DNA from: Boesenbergia rotunda
Taxonomy: Eukaryota > Streptophyta > Magnoliopsida > Zingiberales > Zingiberaceae
Length of the DNA stretch: 64,000 bases
NCBI GenBank assembly: GCA_024364735.1
Contig: JAGFNQ010000282.1
Span: 588,323 to 652,322, forward strand
Reading direction: 5' to 3'
The notes under the pieces are model-generated. The model did no database searches and was not told where the DNA came from. It worked only from the letters and a program-made list of their open reading frames with translations. How positions within the stretch are numbered: position 1 is the first letter of the stretch; each line of letters starts with the position of its first letter. The position numbers and the translations under genes were made by a program. Shown piece after piece: positions 57,354 through 64,000 of the stretch.

Positions 57354-59350
57354 TGTCACGCCCCCAGAGACAGATGCTTCCTCGAAAATCGGGCAGCATC
57401 TCCCCCGTACGGCAGACAATATGAGGCAATCATACATATATCTCACCAATATGGCTCAGCCACAAGCGGCTGGCATCACAATAATATATAGAAATCACAA
57501 CCACGCAGTTTTATATCAATCAAAAGATAACGGGTGGCTCAGCCACCTTAAACTGAAATAAACTACAATCCAAAGAGAACATAAAAGTCTCTGATAACAA
57601 TAAAACCCAATAACGAATAAAATGCAACTCCGAAAACTGAAAACAAATAACTAAACCGAATACCGAAAAACAACTCAACTCGACACTCGGGACCGGCAAC
57701 TGGATCATCTCCTGGCTCCAAGCAATACCACTACCTGCTATCTAAAACAACAAAAAGGAAAGCAAGGGTGGTGAGTCCGGGCGGACTCTGCGGGTATATG
57801 AGTAGACAAATAAGCATGGCATAATAAGGATAAACAGAGTAGAGAACTCAACAGTGTACAGTCCATAAGAATTATTGAATTTACCTATCATGCATAACAT
57901 ATATCAATCGACATGGTATAAAGTCCGAATAACGACTAAGCAGGTATAAAACAACTCCATAACAATAATATCAAGATATACATGCATGTCAAATATGTGC
58001 AACAATCATAGCTCATATAAGTGCATCAAACACAAGCAAATGCATAAAAGAAATGCGTATGCACATGATGCAATGACATGTGTCACCCCTGACGCCAGTC
58101 AAGCCGTCAACACATCCCATCTGTGTGACCGAGTGGGTAGGGCTGTGACAACTGTACCACTCCAACAACAACAATAACCAACAATAACAATAATACCACA
58201 TAAGGCGTGGTTGAGTGGACAGGATGCTGGGAAGTCAACACTCCAAACCCACGGTACATCGGGGGGAGCTATCATAACTATAATATCCCTCAAAAAAACA
58301 AACAACAGTGAGGGTGAGCCACCAACGGCTCATCCCTCTAAAACAACGGTGAGGGTGTCACTGTCTGGCATGACAGGACAAACACTCGCACTCTAACCAC
58401 TACCATGACAACATGTGGTTGAGTGAATCGAGCAACGATATGACTAACGACAGCTTAACCAAATGTAAGCCAACAGTCGTTAGTATGCAACGTGCAAGTA
58501 TGGTGCATGATATACGATGCACGAACAACCAGAGAAACAACGATGCAATAAGGTCCAACGAATACACGATGCATCAATACAATCAACCGGAAATCAAAAC
58601 CAACGATTATGCACCTACACTACTAGGTAGGGTATTTCTAATGTCAAATAAACCTATCTGTGTTTAATGGACTTCTAAGTGCTCGCGTACAAATGACACT
58701 TTACAGAATAGAAAACCAACAGAGGACTGTACAGATACGAATTTAGGAATACTCAAAGATCAACGAAGAATAAGTCTCAACGGCGATGTTTTAAATAACG
58801 ACAAAGAACAAGGTCAAGCAACCTATAAGACATAACTAACCATGCTTTAAGGTAAAAGAACTACTCAAGTACAAAGGAGAAGTACCCGCCTTTTATTTGT
58901 AGAACGTAAACGGAAAGAAAGTCTCCCACGATCAACCGTGCGAGTCCAAAGTCAAAGTCCCTGGTTTCGGCCGGAGAGAAAAGCCAAGGACGGGAAGCCA
59001 AACAAGGCGGCGCTTCCTCGGCTCACGACAGCGGCGTCGGCTAGGGCTTCTCGCGAGGGCGACAACGCTCTGCTCGTGCGCACCGGAGAAGAAGAAGGAG
59101 AAGAGGATGGGTCTAGACGGCGGCGAGCGACTGTGGCGTTGGGCAAGACCTAAGGGCGTGCGTGCGTCGAGCGTCGGCTAGGCTGCGGCGACGTCGGCGT
59201 TGGGCAGAGGGGGAAGAAACGAAACTGAATCGAGAACTGATGAGGGAGTTATGTTTTTTAGGGGTTTTATATTAATTTTGGCTCTTTTGCAAAAAGACCC
59301 TCTAAGTTTGGGAAATTACAATTAAGCTCTTAAAATTTCAGTTTTTAACA
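57354..59350 (-). mobile_element. Gypsy-type solo LTR, 1997 bp, TSD aaacc
   Basis: tgtcacgccccc to gtttttaaca, with aaacc at 57349-57353 and 59351-59355. A minus-strand TATAAAACCCC near 59262-59272 suggests the sense strand is minus. No coding domain. Confidence 0.9.
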
Positions 59351-59727
59351 AAACCTTCCGCTGCACGTAATTAATTTTAAAATTACGAACCCGCATCCAT
59401 GTCAACATGCACCCGGTCCCAACATACAGTGCTCAGGGATTATCCAAGGTTTGTGGTGATGTTTCTCCACCTACAAGGAGCGACAAGAGCTAGCTGGAGG
59501 TGCTCCGGGGAATCATCCACCGAAGGATCGGGATCACCCACCTTACAGACAGCCGTGGAGTAGGAGGTTCATCTCCGAACCACATAAATCGATGTGTTCT
59601 ATTAGTTGTTAGTTTTATTTTCATTTTCATTGTGTTTCCGCTTGCGCACTAACAATTTGTAGGAAGAAAAATTGAAAGAGAGCTATTCACCCCCCCTCTA
59701 GCTTCACGGTAAGATCCTAACACTAAG

Positions 59728-61904
59728 TACCCCGGGCATCTATAGCACCGTGAGGCATTAGAGTTTTTGTTTGACGTACTAGTACTTGTGCGAGGCATGT
59801 TTCTTTATTTCATGAATTCACTGCAAGGTAGCAATAACACATGGGCAAATACATAGTATGTGACACACATCTTACCGGGGGGGCCGGACTGAAGACAGTT
59901 GGCCTATTCTAGCTTCGTGAGCCTATCGGTCCTATACTTCGGTGAATGGTTGCTTCCTCCTGTTAGTCTTCCTGCGCCCTCGGGTTCTTCCGGGACTCCG
60001 ATCTGACTTCCCCACTGTAGCATTGTCAAGACACCAGTTGGTCCCCTTTGACTTCAGTCACTCGGTCGCCAATCAGGAATTTTATCTTTTGGTGGTAGAC
60101 AGAGACCACCGCCCGGAAGACACTGAGCGCCGAGCGGGCCAAGATGACATTGTAGGATGAGGGAGCATCCACGATCAAGAAGGGTGTCCTCCTGGTCCTC
60201 TCGAGCACGTCGCTACCCAATGATAGAGATATGGTGATTTGCCCTATCGGTTGTACTCGATACCCGGTGAAGTCGAACAGCGGGGTCGAAATAGGAAGTA
60301 GTTCATCCTCGTCGATTTGCATATGATCCAGAGCAGCTTTGTACAAGATGTTCACAGAACTTCCTGTATCCACGAAGATACGCTTGACCTCATAGTTGAC
60401 GATGCAGGTCAGGATCACCAAGGCGTCTTCATGGGAAGCTTCCACCTCTTCCAAGTCTTTGAGGCCGAATGAGATCGTAGGACAATGATCTTGGATCCGG
60501 CTCGTCCCGATTGCATAATTCTCCAAACGCCGGGTGTTGGACTTCCTGGCCCAATGGGAATCTCCCCCAGTGGATCCTCCGGAGATAACTCCCACATGTC
60601 CAGGGGGCGGGTTGCGTGCAGGGCCCTTGCCCTTCCGGGGGTCTCTTTCCAAGGAGGGAGGCCTTCGGGGTGCTGGCCCCCGACTCCTTCCCCTTGATCG
60701 AGATTTGGACCGATGTCGAGTCTCATTTTCTCCCGACTGCCTCCGTTTGGGAGAAAAGCCTCGTCGAGGGGAATTCTGGCGATACCCCGTCCTCTTCCAC
60801 TTCCTCCGAGGTTTGGGATCTATCTCTTCACTCAATTTTTTCTTCAAGGCATGACACTCCTTGGCGTAGTGCTCATCAGTGGCTTCGACTGCTCGATGTC
60901 CACCGTCTTGACCAGGTTTCGCCTGCCAGCCCACTGGTCCTTCCCTAGGTGAAAGTATTTTCCTCGGGCTGGGGCCGGGGGTTCCCTCCTCTCGGACCGG
61001 GTGACGGCTTGAGGGGGGACCTCGGCTGGTTCCTTACGTCGGGCAAGCTGCACCTCCTCCACATTGATGTGCTTGACCAAATGCCCCAGCAGATCATCGA
61101 AGCTGGCGGGCGGCTTCTTCACTAATGATCTGAAGAAATCCCCTTCCGAGAGCCCTTGGGTACTGACGAGGATTTCCGACGTGACACTTGACGCATCTTG
61201 TGTCACCCGGTTGAACCGCTGGATGTACTCCTTGAGCGGCTCTTTTGGCTTCTGCTTGAGAGTGAAAAGATTAAGCGTCATCTTCTAATAACGACGACTA
61301 CTGGTGAAGTGGTGGAGAAAAGCGATTCTAAACTCCATGAAGGAGTTGATAGAACCCGGGGGCAACCGCTGGAACTATCGTTGGGCTGTCCCGGATAGGG
61401 CGTTCAAGAACACCCGACACTTCACACTATCGGTGTACTGGTGTAGGAGCGCCGTATTTTCAAACTTATAGACATAATCCTCCAGATCCATCTTCCCATC
61501 ATAATCAGCAACCCCAGGCCAGCAGAACTGCTTCAGCATGGGGTCTTCGACAATCTCAAATGAGAAGGGAGTAGAGGGAGCCTTAGGGAGGCCTTAGGCT
61601 CCTCCCTCTTCCCCTATCCCTCTTCATGTCTCAGCGCACTGGAGGCTACCGAGTTACCCTTCTCCATGTCTTCGGGAGAGTCTCGCTGGTAATCCGGGGT
61701 TGTTCTGGCGCGTTGCCCCGATGGTGTGACGAATCTTCGCGGTTGAGGGTGCGAGATGGAGACTCTGGGGATCTCCTCCCGCACAGAAGCACCTCGCTGT
61801 GAGGTGGCGTGCTCAATTTGGTGTTGTTCGAGCGTCTCTTTGATGGCGTTGGCCACCAAGCGACCCAGTTCCTCCTTTGTCATGACAATGGGTTGACCCG
61901 CTGG
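59728..61904 (-). mobile_element. Fragment of a Tat-like Ty3/gypsy element
   Basis: Contains decayed gag and protease reading leftward, bounded by two Sirevirus LTR ends. RT, integrase and its own LTRs are not present. Confidence 0.75.
60026..61883 (-). pseudogene. Gypsy gag-protease, frameshifted
   Basis: 61883-61614 is the N-terminal gag (MTKEELGRLVANAIKETL). The frame then shifts near 61600. 61281-60844 has the retrotransposon gag core (LFTLKQKPKEPLKEYIQRFN). Another shift near 60930 leads to a knuckle-like HYAKECHALKKKL, an Arg/Ser-rich basic stretch and a retropepsin with FVDTGSSVNILY near 60370. A VVSVYHQKIKFL stretch near 60100 fits Tat-lineage proteases. The product would be non-functional because of the shifts, although the protease frame itself is open. 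Confidence 0.82.
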
Positions 61905-62700
61905 TGTTGGGACCTTACGTTAAGCTAGAGGGGAGTGAATAGCTACTTTTCGATTTTTCTTCCCCTACATGTGTTAGCAAGCAAGCGAAAATACAATTAA
62001 CCTAAAACTAACAACTAAGAAGACAAACCAGTTTACGTGGTTCAGAGATGAAGCTCCTACTCCACGGTTGTCGGTAAGGTGGACGATCCCGATCCGTCTG
62101 TGGATAACTCCCCGGAAGACCTCCGGCTAGCTCGTGTAGCTCCTTATGGGTGGAGAAACCTCGCCACAACCCACAACACCTTCCTGAGCTCTTAGACTAC
62201 TAATTGCTTTAACCAAAGCCAATTTCATCAAGAACTCTCAGCCAAAACCGAGCCCCTTTAAATAGTGCTCTATGCTGATATGACCGTTACCAGCCGACTG
62301 GTCCCACTTAGATTCGAACGTTATAGCCCAATGTTCGAATTTTAGCTGCCATCAGTCGACTGCTCCAGGGGCAGTCGACTGATCTTTCTATGGACTTCAT
62401 CAGTCGACTGGTCCACCCCTAAACCTAAGGTTTCCCTTCCCGAGTACACTTCTCTCAGCACTCGAACCCTAGGATTTCCCGAGTACATTTCCCTCAGCAC
62501 TTGACCCCTCACAACTTAGCTGACTCTTCATCCAGCAGTCTCGATCTGTTGCCTTCAAGCCCTCTTTGTCTTTGACTCTTGTCCGCGGATGCATGCAAGC
62601 CCACGGACTGTCTCCCATGTCATCCTTGTCATATGCCTCGAAGTCCGCTTCCCTCGGCTCATCGTCCCTGCTTTGTCCACGGTCCCTCGGATGTATACAA
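61905..62700 (-). repeat. Sirevirus LTR, inverted relative of 52304-59727 (partial)
   Basis: Starts tgttgggaccttacg. The edge motif agaggggagtgaatagc and the stretch after ctcctactccacgg match the LTR end at 59430-59727 in reverse. GTCGAC pairs lie at 62355/62374. It is cut at 62700 by the next LTR. Confidence 0.8.
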
Positions 62701-64000
62701 TGTTGGACCTTGGATGGCTAGAGAGGGGGTGTGAATAGCTAGACACAAAACCTTGGCTTCTTAACTTTCTTTCTGCACTTAGGTTAGCAGCGAAAGACAT
62801 AATACAGAGCAAAAGAAACAAACAGACAGAAAGAAAATAAACCAGCTAACTCAGAGATGTACAAGGTTCGGGGATAACTTACCCTTACTCCTTGGCGTGC
62901 CCGTGAGGTGGGCGATCCCTTGATCATCGACAGATCAAGCCCCGGAACTCCGGATATGAAAAACTCCTTCTCGGTAGAGTAACCTCTCCACAGATCTCAA
63001 ATATGAATCAGGTTGTGTACAGGAGATCACGAGAAGGAAGCACACTCAGTCGATGTAGCAGGAACGCTCAAGAAAGAAGACTATACAGAGAGCTAAACAA
63101 CCCAGCAAAACCCTTTGCTTGTTTTCTGTCTGTTTTTTTTTCTCCTCTGCTTCCCAGCTTCTTCTTAAGCTTCTGCTCATCATCAGGCGCGCCTGCACCC
63201 ACTGAACCAACGCTTCATCATCGCTGACCCACTGACCTCCACAGAGCGCTCAGTCCACTGAAGACCTCTTCAGCTGAGCCTCGGTCAGTCGTGCTAGCTT
63301 CCGCCAGAAGCCGTTGAAACCTGCAAACAGAAAACAAACAAACCTGCCGCGGTGAAAGTCGCCATTGACCCTTCTCCTTGGTTTGTATCGTCCCTGTAAC
63401 GTCTGCACACTCAACAGATGGATTAGCGAAGCAAATCAAAATGTATCAGAAGAAATCAGAAGCGATCAGGAAGTCTGACAGTGATTCAAATTAAAGTTAT
63501 CAGACACTGATCGGTCACCCTGACCGATTAGTTACCATTCTGACCGATCAGTTACCCTTCTGACCGATCAGACTCACCTCTGATCGATCCAGTAAGGATC
63601 TGATCAATCACACTGACTGATCAGAGATTGGGGATCGGTCACCAGACCGATCCACCAGCTCACTGGGATTTCCGCCAGCTCCCACCAGCTCCCTAACCTG
63701 ATCGGTCACTTGACCGATCAGGTTATGCCCTGATCGGTCAAAGTGACCGATCAGATCACCTCTGGACCGATCAGGAGCCATCCTGATCGGTCCAGGAGGA
63801 CCCTGATCGGTCGCAGTGACCGATCAGGGTTTTCTCCAGACCCTTTCTGATCTCTCTCTGATCGTTCACTCGAATGATCAAAACCACACAGAATGTTTCT
63901 GTTCTCTTTCTGATCGTTCACCAGAATGATCAGACACCCTAGATCGGTCAACAGACCGATCTATTATCAAGGGAGTTCGTGCCAACTCCCTGATCGGACT
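62701..64000 (-). repeat. Sirevirus LTR with GATCGGT hairpins, runs off the window
   Basis: Starts tgttggaccttgg with gagagggggtgtgaatag. It shares gtacaaggttcggggataactt and the GATCGGT...ACCGATC hairpins (63505-64000) with 53826-55904. The target site next to it is likely tacaa (62696-62700). Confidence 0.82.

Larger units (their letters stand above)
53209..59424 (-). mobile_element. Family B solo LTR (~2.13 kb without nested DNA), TSD tacag
   Basis: Starts tgttagtgatatg at 53209 and ends ...cccaaca at 59424, so the sense strand is minus (TGTTGGGACCGGGTGCATG). tacag is duplicated at 53204-53208 and 59425-59429. 56060-57353 plus 59356-59424 match the plus copies at 31471-33046 in reverse. 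It contains two solo LTRs (53826-55904 and 57354-59350). Confidence 0.9.
52304..59727 (+). repeat. Sirevirus 3' LTR (~1.2 kb) interrupted by a solo LTR at 53209-59424
   Basis: Starts TGTTGGGGCAATC at 52304 and resumes at 59430, ending ctattcaccccccctctagc...gatcctaaca at 59727. The two parts total about 1203 bp. 52440-52820 carries three to four imperfect ~120-bp repeats (ggatggcatggaggcaagc / gcaacagatcgagactgctgg). GTCGAC pairs at 52932/52951, 52980/52999/53018 and 53080/53099 are 19 bp apart. A TATA-like ctatttaag follows at 53133. An inverted relative lies at 61905-62700. Confidence 0.85.

Noticed and set aside
58938..59153. 71-aa ORF and its antisense ORF
   Set aside because: GC-rich leader region inside a solo LTR; both strands are open by composition.

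Overview
The window is plant nuclear DNA that is almost entirely transposable element. One convincing host gene is present, an intact three-exon DUF620-family gene at 44021-45692 on the minus strand. Its protein style and the dominance of Sirevirus-type Ty1/copia elements would suit a monocot with a large genome, for example a Zingiberales-like species. That assignment is inference; nothing here fixes the species.

Layout. 1-1192 is part of a minus-strand LTR. 1193 to about 25047 is one old plus-strand Sirevirus (decayed gag and pol, 3' LTR) with three later insertions. These are a 662-bp fold-back element (5881-6542, TSD gccag), a young gag-only Sirevirus (6706-14228, TSD gtcag), and a pol-less Sirevirus that keeps an intact gag and an intact env-like gene (16401-24930, TSD ctagg). 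25162-27667 has no recognisable gene. 27668-31470 is a decayed copia element split by a Sirevirus solo LTR (28502-30046). 31471-33046 holds two copies of a 'family B' LTR, followed by an array of alternately inverted tRNA-derived SINE-like units (33047-34577). 34578 to about 39063 is the 3' end and LTR of a Ty3/gypsy element, and about 39064-42150 is another decayed Sirevirus. 42150-46880 is the gene island (DUF620 gene, a Harbinger-type MITE, one unidentified exon-like piece). 46880-52080 is a gypsy-type element with a broken, intron-containing PF04195-like ORF. 52304-59727 is a Sirevirus 3' LTR carrying a family B solo LTR that itself carries two further solo LTRs. 59728-61904 is a decayed Tat-like gypsy gag-protease. 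61905-64000 holds two more Sirevirus LTRs, one inserted in the other.

How the parts work together. The three related Sireviruses share cis elements although their coding content differs: a block of about 250 bp just downstream of gag, stem-loops built on TCTCAC/GTGAGA whose outer pairs co-vary, polypurine tracts of AAAAAGGGGGAGA type, and initiator-Met tRNA primer binding sites. Their LTRs carry pairs of short palindromes at fixed spacing, a different palindrome in each family. In the GGCGCC families the first palindrome lies 8-11 bp upstream of the TATA box. The pol-less element carries this same promoter module a second time, inside the element, directly in front of the env-like gene. That gene also appears to have a 77-nt intron joining a 20-nt first exon to the main ORF. 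This internal, LTR-like promoter serving an env-like gene in a pol-less element is the most interesting candidate system here. The alternating inverted SINE-like arrays come next.
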